Below are positions 51,385 through 59,829 of a stretch of 64,000 bases of DNA, piece after piece. How positions within the stretch are numbered: the first letter of the stretch is position 1; each line of letters opens with the position of its first letter. The stretch spans positions 62,001-126,000 of the forward strand of contig NZ_CP031015.1 in NCBI RefSeq assembly GCF_003850245.1. Direction: 5' to 3'. Position numbers and translations under genes: made by a program. The notes beneath the pieces are model-generated. The model was given only the letters and a program-made list of their open reading frames with translations. It had not been told where the DNA came from and ran no database searches. The DNA comes from Microbacterium sp. ABRD28. Its GTDB lineage: Bacteria; Actinomycetota; Actinomycetes; Actinomycetales; Microbacteriaceae.

Positions 51385-51765
51385 ATGTCGCGAAGGGAAC
51401 TCGCCGAACTCTCCGGCGCACGACGCGAGCTGCTCGACCAGACGCTCGACAAGTGGTCGATCTCGGTCCTCGCCGTGCTCTGCGACGGCCCGCAGCGCTT
51501 CAGCCGCCTGAGGTCGGAGATCGAGGGCATCACCCAGAAGTCGCTGTCGCAGACGCTGCGACGGCTGGAGCGCAACGGCATGATCCACCGCCGCGTGATC
51601 GACACGTCGCCGATCGCCGTGGAGTACCGCATCAGCGACCTGGGCCGCACCCTCGAGGCGCCCATCGCGGCCCTGCAGGCCTGGGCGACACAGTCGCTGG
51701 TCGACGTCGAGGCTGCACGCGACCGCTACGACGCGCGCCTCGACGCACCTACCTCAGCGCGATAG
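51385..51765 (+). CDS. HxlR-family transcriptional regulator
   Basis: A 126-residue winged-helix protein. Family markers are LDKWSISVLAVLCDGPQRFSRLR, IEGITQKSLSQTLRRLERNGMI and VEYRISDLGRTLEAPIAAL. No conserved N-terminal Cys (the redox residue of YodB/HypR members) is present, so it probably senses a ligand. ATG at 51385 follows GGGAAGG. Two GTATC-n5-GATAC dyads lie between it and the RidA-like gene, the likely target. Its 3' end overlaps the end of the convergent GPP34 gene by 17 bases. Confidence 0.94.
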   Translation: MSRRELAELSGARRELLDQTLDKWSISVLAVLCDGPQRFSRLRSEIEGITQKSLSQTLRRLERNGMIHRRVIDTSPIAVEYRISDLGRTLEAPIAALQAWATQSLVDVEAARDRYDARLDAPTSAR

Positions 51766-52435
51766 TGGCGATCATCACGCTGTTGACGATCATGGCCGTC
51801 ATCACGCCCTCGACCGCCTCACCGGCGCCGGCGGCACCCCAGTCGCCGCGTTCGAGCTCCTCCGCGCGCGTGTACACCGCCGAGTTCCAGGGGATGCCGG
51901 GATCGAACTGAGGCAGCGTGCCGCTCGCCGACAGCAATCCCGTCAAGGCCGCCAGCCGCGGAGTGGGTGACACCCCATCGACCAGGACGCCTCGGACGTC
52001 GGCGAGCAGCTGGTCGCGACGGCCGGTGCCGCCGTCCTTCAGCACCGTCGTGGGGAAAATGCCGAGCGCCTTGGCCTTCTCTTCTCGCAGTTCGCCGCGC
52101 GCGACGAGGCGATCGATCAGAGGCTGACGCAGCGTCGGCCCGATCGCCGGCAGGACCGTCTGCACGCCGCGCGGCTTGTCTTGGACGGAGGTCCACGCTG
52201 CACGGAGAAGCTCATCGGACGGAGCCCGGTCGGCGACGGCGGACATGTTGACGGTGCCGCTCCAGGTCTTCTCGGTCGTGACGCGCTGCTCGAGCCCGAG
52301 CTGAGCGAGGACAGCCCCACCGAGGACGTAGAAGAGCGTGTTCTCGCCGGCGATGGTTCCCGAATCGGGTTGGAAGAGGAGGAGCAGCAGGTCTTCCGCG
52401 ATCGTCGGCGATTCGTATGCTCGAGAGTCGTTCAT
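51749..52435 (-). CDS. GPP34 family (GOLPH3-like) phosphoprotein
   Basis: A 228-residue homologue of the eukaryotic Golgi protein GOLPH3/Vps74, a phosphoinositide-binding, membrane-peripheral protein. The hallmark sequence is TIAEDLLLLLFQPDSGTIAG at the N-terminus, then FYVLGGAVLAQLGLEQRV, LPAIGPTLRQPLIDRLVARG, and a C-terminal hydrophobic end (MTAMIVNSVMIATIALR). GPP34 is widespread in actinobacteria, with unknown function. ATG at 52435 overlaps the stop of the merR gene (ATGA), so the two are cotranslated. It has no signal peptide. Confidence 0.93.
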   Translation of the reverse strand: MNDSRAYESPTIAEDLLLLLFQPDSGTIAGENTLFYVLGGAVLAQLGLEQRVTTEKTWSGTVNMSAVADRAPSDELLRAAWTSVQDKPRGVQTVLPAIGPTLRQPLIDRLVARGELREEKAKALGIFPTTVLKDGGTGRRDQLLADVRGVLVDGVSPTPRLAALTGLLSASGTLPQFDPGIPWNSAVYTRAEELERGDWGAAGAGEAVEGVMTAMIVNSVMIATIALR

Positions 52436-53205
52436 CCTTCGTCCTCCTTGTTCATCAGGGCGCGTTCCAACGCGTCCAGCTCCTCGAACTGACCGGTGGC
52501 GATCAGGTTCGCGCGGTGCAGCACCTCGAGCTGAGCGACGTTGTAGAGCTGGCCGACTGCCTGACCGACGGTCGCCTCGGCGTGAGCGGCATCACGGCGG
52601 GCGTACGCGCCCGGGTCACGCAGCCACGGGTAGGCTTCGTGCGCTTCAGCCAGATCCGGCGCCAACTCCTCGCCGAGGCGGCGCCGTGTGGCGCGGTCGG
52701 CGTCGGCCGGCAACGCCGCGAGCGCGACCTCGGCCGGTGACACGGGAGTGTCGCGGATCATCTGCTCCAGCTCGCCGATGGCGTGATCGTCGAAGACGCG
52801 CGAATAGATCATGACCAGCGACTGATCCGGCTCGGTGAGCCGGTCGGCCAGCGGAGCGAAACGAGCGGGAAGCGACGCGGGAGAACGGTGCTGCAGGATG
52901 ACGGCGAGCTCTTCCCGAACCCGTTGCAGCCGATCGATGGTCGCCGCCAGCTCGGCATCGAGCACCGCGATGGCGTCATCGGGACGCTCTTCGGAACGGT
53001 CCAGCGTCGCGATCTGTGCGAGCGGAACACCGAGCTCAGCGAGCCGCACGATCTGCAGCAGCCGGACGAGGTGCGCCACCTGGTACTGCTTGTACCCGTT
53101 CGACAGCCGCTCGGGCTCCTCGAGCAGGCCGACCTTGTGGTAGTGCCGAACGGCCTTCACCGTCGTGCCGGCCAGGTCGGCGAGCTGTCGCGTGCTCCAA
53201 GCCAT
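52432..53205 (-). CDS. MerR-family transcriptional regulator
   Basis: A 257-residue regulator. The N-terminal HTH reads TRQLADLAGTTVKAVRHYHKVGLL with the wing SNGYKQYQ and the second helix pair VRLLQIVRLAELGVPLAQIA. A long C-terminal region follows, rather than a short metal-binding tail, as in TipA-like multidrug-sensing members. No Cys pairs are visible, so metal sensing is unlikely. It is cotranscribed with GPP34 and divergent from the hydrolase/beta-lactamase operon. Two 19-bp-spacer promoters with dyads lie between. Confidence 0.93.
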   Translation of the reverse strand: MAWSTRQLADLAGTTVKAVRHYHKVGLLEEPERLSNGYKQYQVAHLVRLLQIVRLAELGVPLAQIATLDRSEERPDDAIAVLDAELAATIDRLQRVREELAVILQHRSPASLPARFAPLADRLTEPDQSLVMIYSRVFDDHAIGELEQMIRDTPVSPAEVALAALPADADRATRRRLGEELAPDLAEAHEAYPWLRDPGAYARRDAAHAEATVGQAVGQLYNVAQLEVLHRANLIATGQFEELDALERALMNKEDEG

Positions 53206-53241
53206 GGTCGAGCTCCTCGGGGTCTATTCTGCGCAGCATCC

Positions 53242-53272
53242 ATTCCAAACCATGCCCCAGGGGCACGGTCAA
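53242..53272 (-). promoter_or_regulatory. MerR-type promoter toward merR-GPP34
   Basis: Minus-strand TTGACC (53272-53267) and TGGAAT (about 53247-53242) are 19 bases apart. Between them and overlapping the -35 is the dyad ACCATGCCC / GGGCACGGT (53249-53269). MerR regulators act on such overlong spacers by twisting the DNA. Confidence 0.6.
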
Positions 53273-53287
53273 CACCCAGCCCCAGAC

Positions 53288-53318
53288 TTGACCGTGCCCC
53301 GAGGGCACGGTCTGAGGT
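53288..53318 (+). promoter_or_regulatory. MerR-type promoter toward the hydrolase/beta-lactamase operon
   Basis: TTGACC (53288-53293) and TGAGGT (53313-53318) are 19 bases apart. The dyad GACCGTGCCC-cga-GGGCACGGTC (53290-53312) has perfect 10-base arms and fills the spacer. Confidence 0.65.
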
Positions 53319-53387
53319 GGGAGCCGACCCGAGATTCCGCCCGTCGCGCTTCGGTACGCGCGACGGATGACTTCCGAGGAGACCATC

Positions 53388-55136
53388 GTGCACCTATCCG
53401 CGCTGCGCTGCCGCACCCTCGCCCTCGGGGCGATCATCCCCCTCGCGATCGGCCTCGCAGCCTGCACCGAAGCCCCCGCGGCGACGGTCGCCGGCGACAC
53501 CGAGGCCGTCACCCACGAGGAGAACGACCGCGTCCCCGAGGGCGCAGCCTGGACCCAGCATTACTTCCCGTCGGCACCGGGCCTCGACGGTGAGGAGGTC
53601 GAGCTGCACGCCGACGTCCTGCTTCCCGACGACCTCGCCGAGGGCGAGCAGGTTCCGGTCATCCTTTCGGTGGGATCGTACTTCGGCCACTCCGGCGAGA
53701 TCACCGACGAGGACTGGACGCATCCCGGCCCTTCGGACCGGTTCGCCGACCTCATCGAGGGCGGCGATCTGTTCGACGAGCGCTATGCGTTCGTCATGGT
53801 CGACCTGCGCGGTTTTGGCGGATCGACCGGATGCTTGGACTTCATGGGCGACGGCGAGCAGGCCGACGTCGCCGCGGCGATCGAGTGGGCGGCGTCACAG
53901 CCGTGGTCGACGGGCGACGTGGGCATGTACGGCAAGTCGTACGACGCCATCACCGGGATCGTCGGCACCGTGCTCCAGCCGGAAGGCCTCCGTGCGGTCG
54001 TGGCGCAGGCACCCATGTGGGACAAGTACCGCAACAATCGGTCGGGGGGCGTCCCCCGGCTGCCGCTGACCGTCGCCGTGCAGACCTACAACGAGATCGC
54101 GACTCTGGAACAGCTGCCCGATGACACCGAGCGCTACCGCGAGAACGCCGCGTACGAGCAGGCACATCCCGAGTGTGTCGCGATCAACACGCTCAGTGCC
54201 CAGACCGCGGATCCGGCATCGCCGTATTGGACGAGCCGAGACTTCGCCGCGCGCGTCGAGGGGTCGACGACCCCGCTGCTGTTCACGCAGGGGTGGGCGG
54301 AGTGGAACACCGAGTCGGAGGCGATGGAGGAGTTCCTCGCGAACCACGAGGGCCCGGTTCGGGGCTGGTTCGGACCGTGGGATCACATCCGAGGCAACGA
54401 GGTGGATGAAGACGGCACCGTGAAGACCGGTCGCGAGGGGTGGTTCGACGAGGTCATGGCGTTCTACGACGAGCACCTCAAGGGCGTCGAGCCGACCGAG
54501 GAATACCCTGCCTTCGTGATTCAGGACAACACGGGGTCGTGGCGGGCGCAGGAAGACTGGCCCATCGTCGACGAGACCGCCGACATCGCCCTGCAGGGAG
54601 GCTCGTACCTCGACGACGGGGCCGAGGGCGACCCGACCGTCGACACCGGCAACCGCTTCGTGCAGACGTCGGAGCCGGTGGCCGCAGACACCAGGATCAC
54701 CGGCACCCCCTCGATGACGCTCACGTCGGAGGGCCACGGCAACCTGATGGTGAAGCTGTACGACGTCGCCCCCGACGGCACCGCCGTGCTGATCAACGAG
54801 CAGGTCGCCGCCGTGACTCCGGGAGAGGTGACGCTGGAGATGAAGGCCGGCGACTGGCGGCTGGCCGCCGGGCACGCGCTGGCCGTGCAGATCGGTACCA
54901 TCGAAGCCGGTCCGCTGAGCGACTGGATCGACACCCCGTCGAACGAGCGCATCGCGGTCTCGGACGTGCAGCTGAAGCTCGCGCTGCAGGACCCCGCCGC
55001 CGACGTCGACATCCCCGGCGAACGGGCACTGTACCTCGACAGCTATCTCGCCATCTCGACCGCCACGCTCCCTGAGGCGCCCACGACCTTCACGATCGAC
55101 GGCGCGGAGGGCGGAACATCTTCAGGAGGGGAATGA
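53388..55136 (+). CDS. CocE/NonD family hydrolase (X-Pro dipeptidyl-peptidase-like), lipoprotein
   Basis: A 582-residue serine hydrolase exported as a lipoprotein (LAAC lipobox, Cys26). The nucleophile is Ser in [12 protein letters not shown] (G-K-S-Y-D), the acid and His are likely within [20 protein letters not shown] and [10 protein letters not shown], and the C-terminal PepX_C jelly-roll follows ([21 protein letters not shown]). Family members cleave X-Pro dipeptides, cocaine-type esters or antibiotic esters; the substrate here is unknown. GTG at 53388 has GAGGAG six bases upstream and is preferred to ATG 53367. It overlaps the beta-lactamase start and follows a MerR-type promoter. Confidence 0.92.
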   Translation: MHLSALRCRTLALGAIIPLAIGLAACTEAPAATVAGDTEAVTHEENDRVPEGAAWTQHYFPSAPGLDGEEVELHADVLLPDDLAEGEQVPVILSVGSYFGHSGEITDEDWTHPGPSDRFADLIEGGDLFDERYAFVMVDLRGFGGSTGCLDFMGDGEQADVAAAIEWAASQPWSTGDVGMYGKSYDAITGIVGTVLQPEGLRAVVAQAPMWDKYRNNRSGGVPRLPLTVAVQTYNEIATLEQLPDDTERYRENAAYEQAHPECVAINTLSAQTADPASPYWTSRDFAARVEGSTTPLLFTQGWAEWNTESEAMEEFLANHEGPVRGWFGPWDHIRGNEVDEDGTVKTGREGWFDEVMAFYDEHLKGVEPTEEYPAFVIQDNTGSWRAQEDWPIVDETADIALQGGSYLDDGAEGDPTVDTGNRFVQTSEPVAADTRITGTPSMTLTSEGHGNLMVKLYDVAPDGTAVLINEQVAAVTPGEVTLEMKAGDWRLAAGHALAVQIGTIEAGPLSDWIDTPSNERIAVSDVQLKLALQDPAADVDIPGERALYLDSYLAISTATLPEAPTTFTIDGAEGGTSSGGE

Positions 55137-56080
55137 ACACCATCCCGTGGGTCAGAGCCGTCGCGGGGGCGCTCGTCGCGGCATCCGTCCTTCTGATCGC
55201 GCCGGCCTGCGCGCCGTCGACGGAAGTTCCGGATGCCGCGACACCGGCGCCGACGCCGACGTCAACGCCGACTCCCACGTCCACGCCGAGCGCGATCGAT
55301 CTGGGCGCCGAGCTCGGCGCACTGGAGGCGACCTACGACGCCCGGGTCGGGGTCTACGCCCTCGACACCGAGACGGGGCAGACGGTGGCGCATCGCGCCG
55401 ACGAACGCTTCGCCTACGCCTCGACCTTCAAGGCGCTGTTGGCCGGCGTGGTCCTGCACGAGATCGACGACCTCGACCGCGTCGTCACCTACAACAGCGA
55501 AGCGCTCGTGAGCTACTCCCCCGTCACCGAGCAGTACGTGGCGACCGGCTTGAGCATCGGCGAGCTGGCCGAAGCGGCCGTTCGCACGAGCGACAACACC
55601 GCCGCCAACCTGCTGCTCGACCAGCTGGGCGGGCCGGAGGGATTCGCCGCCGCACTCGCGCGATCGGGCGACGAGATCACCCAGCCCGAACGGCGCGAGC
55701 CCGAGCTCAACTCGGCCGTACCGGGCGATCCGCGCGACACCAGCACGCCTCGCGCGCTCGTGGAGACGCTGCGGCAGTACGCCCTCGGAGACCTCCTGGC
55801 CGACGCCGAGAAGCAGACGCTGATCGACTGGATGAGCGGCAACAGGACGGGCGACACCCTCATCCGCGCCGGAGCTCCCGAGGGATGGACCGTCGCCGAC
55901 AAGTCGGGCACGGGCGGTCACGGCACGCGGAACGACATCGGCCTCGTCTGGCCTCCGGACGGCGAGCCGATCGTCATCGCCGTCCTCACGACGCGGGGTG
56001 TCGGCGACGCCGCCACCGACGACGCGCTGGTCGCCGAGGCGGCTGCCGTCGCGCTGGCGGGCCTCACGGAGGACGACTAG
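55133..56080 (+). CDS. Class A beta-lactamase (serine)
   Basis: A 315-residue secreted beta-lactamase. Active-site motifs are STFK (97-100, Ser70 equivalent), SDN (153-155), EPELN (189-193, Glu166 equivalent first) and KSG (257-259, Lys234 equivalent). The signal peptide ends near a Cys (IAPAC), which is an imperfect lipobox, so it may be a lipoprotein or a soluble secreted enzyme. A 15-residue Thr-Pro linker follows. ATG at 55133 overlaps the hydrolase stop (ATGA). The enzyme may confer beta-lactam resistance; that needs testing. It is cotranscribed with the CocE-type hydrolase under the MerR-type promoter. Confidence 0.95.
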   Translation: MNTIPWVRAVAGALVAASVLLIAPACAPSTEVPDAATPAPTPTSTPTPTSTPSAIDLGAELGALEATYDARVGVYALDTETGQTVAHRADERFAYASTFKALLAGVVLHEIDDLDRVVTYNSEALVSYSPVTEQYVATGLSIGELAEAAVRTSDNTAANLLLDQLGGPEGFAAALARSGDEITQPERREPELNSAVPGDPRDTSTPRALVETLRQYALGDLLADAEKQTLIDWMSGNRTGDTLIRAGAPEGWTVADKSGTGGHGTRNDIGLVWPPDGEPIVIAVLTTRGVGDAATDDALVAEAAAVALAGLTEDD

Positions 56081-56081
56081 C

Positions 56082-57047
56082 TCACCGACTGTCGATCCGG
56101 CCGATCCCCCCGCCGGCGCGCGCGAAGGTCTCACGAGCCTCGTGCCAGACCTGCGGGTCGCCGCCGGCCGCCGCGCGCAGATAGGCCGCAGAGAGACGGG
56201 CGAGAACGGCGACGCGCTCGGGATTCTCGTCGGTGGTCTCCGCCGCTTCCCAGCTCGGAATGCCCCCGAGCGAATGCTCGGCGCCGAACAGCGTGAGCAG
56301 GTCGGTCGCGCCGGCGCTGTGGACATACGCGTCGGTGAACCAGTCCGGCCCCCGGCTCGACATCTTGGACTGATCCCGATCCCCCGCCACGACGAGGGTC
56401 GGGGTCGTCAGTTCTGCGAAGGACGGGTTCATGAAGGGGAAGTGCGCCTTCGCGAACGGATGCAGCTGCTCTCCCCCCAGCCCGGTCGCCGCGAGCAGGA
56501 CGCCGGCGATGACGCGATCGTCGCCGTGGTCGCGACCGACCGCGCCGTCGGCGCCGATGGTGCGTGCACCGAGGAGCAGCTGCACGGTGTGCGCACCCCA
56601 GGAGTGCCCCGCCGCGACGACGGCGGCCCGGTCGATACGGCCCGCCAGCCCCGGCATCGATCGCTCGATCACGTCGAGCTGGTCGAGCACGGCCACGAGG
56701 TCATCCCGCCGCTGCAGCCAGATCGAACCGAACCGGTCGTCGTCGACGCCGATGCCGTGCCGGCGGGAGTCGAGGTGCGTGGGCTGGACCACGACGAAGC
56801 CCTGCGACGCCCAGAAGGTCGTGAGGGGAGCGTACCCGTCGAGCGACCAGCCGTTTCCGTGGGAGAACAGCAGCACCGGCAGGTCGCGACCGTGCGCGGG
56901 AACCGAGACCCGCACCTCGAGCGGGAACGGTCGCGCCGGCGCTGCGAGGGTGACGGGAGCGACGGACACGACGGGCGCCGACGCACCCAGCACGGGGTCG
57001 AGGGCGGCCACGATGGTGGAGTCGCGAAGCGGGGTGGGTGTGTGCAC
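56082..57047 (-). CDS. Alpha/beta hydrolase (chlorophyllase/PAF-acetylhydrolase-like)
   Basis: A 321-residue serine hydrolase. The oxyanion region is LLFSHGNGWSLDGY, and the nucleophile elbow is AAGHSWGAHTVQ (G-H-S-W-G). The acid is likely Asp in VAGDRDQSK, and the His in GAEHSLGGI. No signal peptide is seen, so it is probably cytoplasmic; substrate unknown. GTG at 57047 is the start, following GGAAATGAG. It is divergent from the TetR regulator at 57146, whose operator-like dyad lies between the two genes. Confidence 0.9.
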   Translation of the reverse strand: MHTPTPLRDSTIVAALDPVLGASAPVVSVAPVTLAAPARPFPLEVRVSVPAHGRDLPVLLFSHGNGWSLDGYAPLTTFWASQGFVVVQPTHLDSRRHGIGVDDDRFGSIWLQRRDDLVAVLDQLDVIERSMPGLAGRIDRAAVVAAGHSWGAHTVQLLLGARTIGADGAVGRDHGDDRVIAGVLLAATGLGGEQLHPFAKAHFPFMNPSFAELTTPTLVVAGDRDQSKMSSRGPDWFTDAYVHSAGATDLLTLFGAEHSLGGIPSWEAAETTDENPERVAVLARLSAAYLRAAAGGDPQVWHEARETFARAGGGIGRIDSR

Positions 57048-57090
57048 GAGGTCTCATTTCCAGGATGTCGGCGACTCCGCCATACTTAAG

Positions 57091-57128
57091 CGGAGCATCG
57101 TTCCGCAACGATACGGAATAGTGCTCCG
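57091..57128. promoter_or_regulatory. TetR operator: paired 15-base palindromes
   Basis: CGGAGCATCGTTCCG (57091-57105) and CGGAATAGTGCTCCG (57114-57128) are each imperfect palindromes and together an inverted pair spaced by 8 bases. They lie between a TetR gene and the divergent hydrolase. Confidence 0.75.
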
Positions 57129-57145
57129 TTTTGCAAGGAGGGCTG

Positions 57146-57709
57146 ATGGGCGACGGTGAGACGCGCGGCAGACGACGCGACGCGCGACGCAATGAGGAGG
57201 CGATCCTCGAGGCTGCAGCGGCGGTGTTCGTCGAGGCGGGCATCCAGGCACCCGTCCGGGCGGTCGCGGAGCGGGCAGGGGTGGGAATGGGCACGCTGTA
57301 CCGCCACTTCCCCACTCGTGCCGACCTGGTCGTGGCGCTCTACCAGCACCAGGTGGATGCCGCTGCCGCAGCCGGACCGGCACTGCTGCGCGAGAGCCCG
57401 ACCCCGGCAGCGGCACTGCACGCCTGGGTGACGCTCTTCGTGGAGTTCCTCGTCACCAAACATGGCCTGGCCGACGCGCTGCAGGGCGACACGGAGCGCT
57501 TCGGCGCGCTCCACCAGTCCCTCACCGACCGGCTGGTGCCCGTCTGCGCCGATCTGCTGCACGCCGCCGCGCCGTACGCCCCCATCGAGGCGTACGCCTT
57601 CCTGCGGGGAATCGGCAACCTCTGCATCGGTGGCACGGCACCCGGGTACGACCCGGAGCGCCTCGCGCACCTTCTCGTCGACGGCGCATTGGCGTCATCC
57701 GGTTCGTGA
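57146..57709 (+). CDS. TetR-family transcriptional regulator
   Basis: A 187-residue regulator. The HTH is NEEAILEAAAAVFVEAG followed by VRAVAERAGVGMGTLYRHFPTRADL, near the family consensus. The C-terminal part (FVEFLVTKHGLADALQGDTERF) matches TetR_C-type ligand domains of the AcrR-like group. ATG at 57146 has AAGGAGG four bases upstream; a TTG at 57131 would add five residues. Its likely targets are itself and the divergent alpha/beta hydrolase. Confidence 0.93.
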   Translation: MGDGETRGRRRDARRNEEAILEAAAAVFVEAGIQAPVRAVAERAGVGMGTLYRHFPTRADLVVALYQHQVDAAAAAGPALLRESPTPAAALHAWVTLFVEFLVTKHGLADALQGDTERFGALHQSLTDRLVPVCADLLHAAAPYAPIEAYAFLRGIGNLCIGGTAPGYDPERLAHLLVDGALASSGS

Positions 57710-57726
57710 TTCTGGGCGAGTAACCC

Positions 57727-58881
57727 TCAGACCCCGTGCGGCCGCACCAGCCCGCCGGGGCGGAGGACCCGATCGGCGAAGCGTGCGCCGATGAGAGCGT
57801 GCGCCTCGGGGCCGGGGTGGAGATCGTCGGGGAGCGGCAGGTCTTCGGCATCTTCGGGGCCGTAGAGATCACGACCGTCGAGGTAGTGCAGGTGGGGGTC
57901 GTCGGCCCGCGCCGCGACCACCTGCTCGAGCGCCTCACGGATGACCTCGAGGGTCAACCGTCCGGCGGCGGTGTCTCCCGGCGTGCCCGTGGCGATGAAG
58001 CGGGTCTCGCCCGATGCCGCGGCGACGGGATCAATGCCTCCGGGACCGGGGGTGTTCTCATGGATGCCGCAGAAGATCGGCGACACCAGCAGCAGCGGGG
58101 TCTCGGGATGACCGTCTCGAATGGTGTCGAGGAAGCCGTGGACCGCCGGCACGAAGCTGCGGACCCGCATCGCGTCGAGGTTCACCACGTTGATGCCGAG
58201 CTTGACGCTGATGAGGTCGGCAGGCGTGTCGCGGATCACGCGCGACAGGAAGGGGTCGACCAGCGCGCTGCCGCCGAAACCGAGGTTCTGCAGCTGCACG
58301 CCTGCACGGCGCGCCGCCACGACCGGCCAGATGCCGGTGGGCGTCGCGGCATTGGAGCCGTGACTGATCGAACTGCCGTGGTGGAGCCATACGGGATCCG
58401 TCGACGGCGCGGGTCGCACGGGGGCGTCGGTGCGGAGCGAGACGATGTCGACCTGCTCGTTGTGCGGCAGCCACAGCTCGACGGTCCTCTCCCCTTCTCC
58501 CGGAAGCGAGACCTCCACCGTGTCAGGCGCTCCAGTGACCAGAGTCGTCGCCCCGGTCTGCATGTCGAGTTCGAGCGCGTCACCGCCCGAGAGGGCGTGG
58601 CTCCCGGCCGGCGCGCCATCGATCACGACGTCCACCGCCCCGCGGGGCCGGGCGAAGCCGCGATACGCCACCCGGGTGGTGTGCAGCTCGAGAACCGCGA
58701 GGGTCGCCGAGGTCACGAACCGGAGGCGGACCCCTGACGGCTGGGCCTCCATGAGGGTCAGCTGCGGGTCGGCGTCACGCTCACGGACGTGGCGCGGCAG
58801 GCGGTGGGGCCGCAGGCCCCGCTCGGTCGGTTCGATCTCGACGGCGCCGAGGACGAGGTCGGGGAGGGTCGCGTCGATCAT
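57727..58881 (-). CDS. SGNH/GDSL-type esterase or lipase with N-terminal beta domain
   Basis: A 384-residue hydrolase. Residues 1-160 are a beta-sandwich-like domain, and the SGNH core follows: HHGSSISHGSNA (block I Ser), NLGFGGSAL (Gly), KLGINVVNLDAM (Asn) and PLPDDLHPGPEAHAL (Asp-x-x-His). This order fits esterases that deacylate carbohydrates or lipids, such as SGNH_hydro_3/carbohydrate esterase 2-like enzymes. No signal peptide is seen. ATG at 58881 follows AAGGAC. It is convergent with the TetR gene and downstream of the 221-residue membrane protein. Confidence 0.9.
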   Translation of the reverse strand: MIDATLPDLVLGAVEIEPTERGLRPHRLPRHVRERDADPQLTLMEAQPSGVRLRFVTSATLAVLELHTTRVAYRGFARPRGAVDVVIDGAPAGSHALSGGDALELDMQTGATTLVTGAPDTVEVSLPGEGERTVELWLPHNEQVDIVSLRTDAPVRPAPSTDPVWLHHGSSISHGSNAATPTGIWPVVAARRAGVQLQNLGFGGSALVDPFLSRVIRDTPADLISVKLGINVVNLDAMRVRSFVPAVHGFLDTIRDGHPETPLLLVSPIFCGIHENTPGPGGIDPVAAASGETRFIATGTPGDTAAGRLTLEVIREALEQVVAARADDPHLHYLDGRDLYGPEDAEDLPLPDDLHPGPEAHALIGARFADRVLRPGGLVRPHGV

Positions 58882-58899
58882 GGATGAAGTCCTTCGATG

Positions 58900-59565
58900 T
58901 CAGTTGGCGAGCTCGTCGAGCCACGACGAGCGCAGGCGGAGGGCGCGCTCGGTGCTGGCGATGACGACGGCGATGGTGACGATCACGTTCAGAACGGGCG
59001 GGAGATGGATCGGAGACGTGAACGTGCCGATACTGTCGGCGATCGCCGGCACCTGCGAGATCGTCTCGATGATCTGCGGCACGGTGATGCACACACCGAC
59101 GAGCACGACGAGTGTAGCGATGACGCCGATCACGGTGCTCAGAACCGGATGACGGTGATGAAGCCGCGCCCGCAGGCCCTCCGCCGAGCGAGGGTGAGGG
59201 GTCAGTTGACGCTCCTCTCCGGCATCCGGAACGAAATGGCAGCGCCGAAGGCCGGAGGCGCGCGCGGCGACCTCGATGTGACCGCCGGGCACGGCGAACC
59301 GCGCGGGAAGCCTCGACACCGCCATCTGGCGGCCGTCGCGGTAGAGGCGGGCGCGAACCTCGCCGTCGTCGCGATCACCGAGCTGGCGGACGTCGACGGC
59401 GAACGTGGTCGTGGCGCCGTCGACCGTGGCGAGGTCGAGGAGGAACAGCGACCGGCCGAGGGTCTGCCACCAGCGGAACGGCGGCAGGGGGCGCCCGTCA
59501 CCGGGCTTCGCGCGGCGCTCGGCGAGGCGGGCGCGCAAGGAGGGGGTGTTCTTGTTGGAGGACAT
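58900..59565 (-). CDS. Membrane protein of unknown function, 221 residues
   Basis: The first 120 residues are basic and soluble (LRARLAERRAKPGDGRPL, then beta-type segments FAVDVRQLGDRDDGEVRARL). Two membrane helices follow at about residues 140-165 and 185-205. I do not recognise a family. ATG at 59565 comes one base after the stop of the 26-codon ORF, with AG-rich sequence (AGCAGAAGC on the complementary side) but no clear ribosome site, so it may depend on translation of the upstream ORF. The SGNH hydrolase gene follows after 18 bases. Confidence 0.7.
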   Translation of the reverse strand: MSSNKNTPSLRARLAERRAKPGDGRPLPPFRWWQTLGRSLFLLDLATVDGATTTFAVDVRQLGDRDDGEVRARLYRDGRQMAVSRLPARFAVPGGHIEVAARASGLRRCHFVPDAGEERQLTPHPRSAEGLRARLHHRHPVLSTVIGVIATLVVLVGVCITVPQIIETISQVPAIADSIGTFTSPIHLPPVLNVIVTIAVVIASTERALRLRSSWLDELAN

Positions 59566-59566
59566 G

Positions 59567-59647
59567 TCAGAGCAGAAGCTGGCTGAGCGGGTGGGCGGAG
59601 ACGCGGGCGTTCTCGCGGACGACGCGGAGGAACTGCGTGGTGGACAT
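59567..59647 (-). CDS. 26-residue ORF upstream of the membrane protein gene
   Basis: An ATG frame whose product starts MSTTQFLRVVRENARVSAHP. Nearly every codon ends in G or C, as in real genes here, and its stop ends one base before the next ATG. It could be a translated leader controlling the membrane protein or a tiny protein. No close family is known to me. Confidence 0.4.
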   Translation of the reverse strand: MSTTQFLRVVRENARVSAHPLSQLLL

Positions 59648-59769
59648 GGTTCCATCGCACCGCATGTCGGCCCGCGGTGGCAGTGTCGTGGCGACATCTT
59701 CTGGGGTGACATTCGTCAGGGGTGGGCTTTCGGGATGCGCATAAATGTTCTACAGAAGTGTGCTGAGTG

Positions 59770-59829
59770 GGAGAGCAATGTCGGAACCCCCTGCGATGAT
59801 GTGGGCAGGTCATCGAGACGGGGATTCCA
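59770..59829 (+). promoter_or_regulatory. Conserved leader of DUF222/HNH copy 2
   Basis: Shares long matching blocks with 18664-18723 before copy 1 (AATGTCGGAACCC, TGCGATGATG, GGTCATCGAGACGGGG). The conserved spacing to the GTG suggests common expression signals. Confidence 0.5.
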
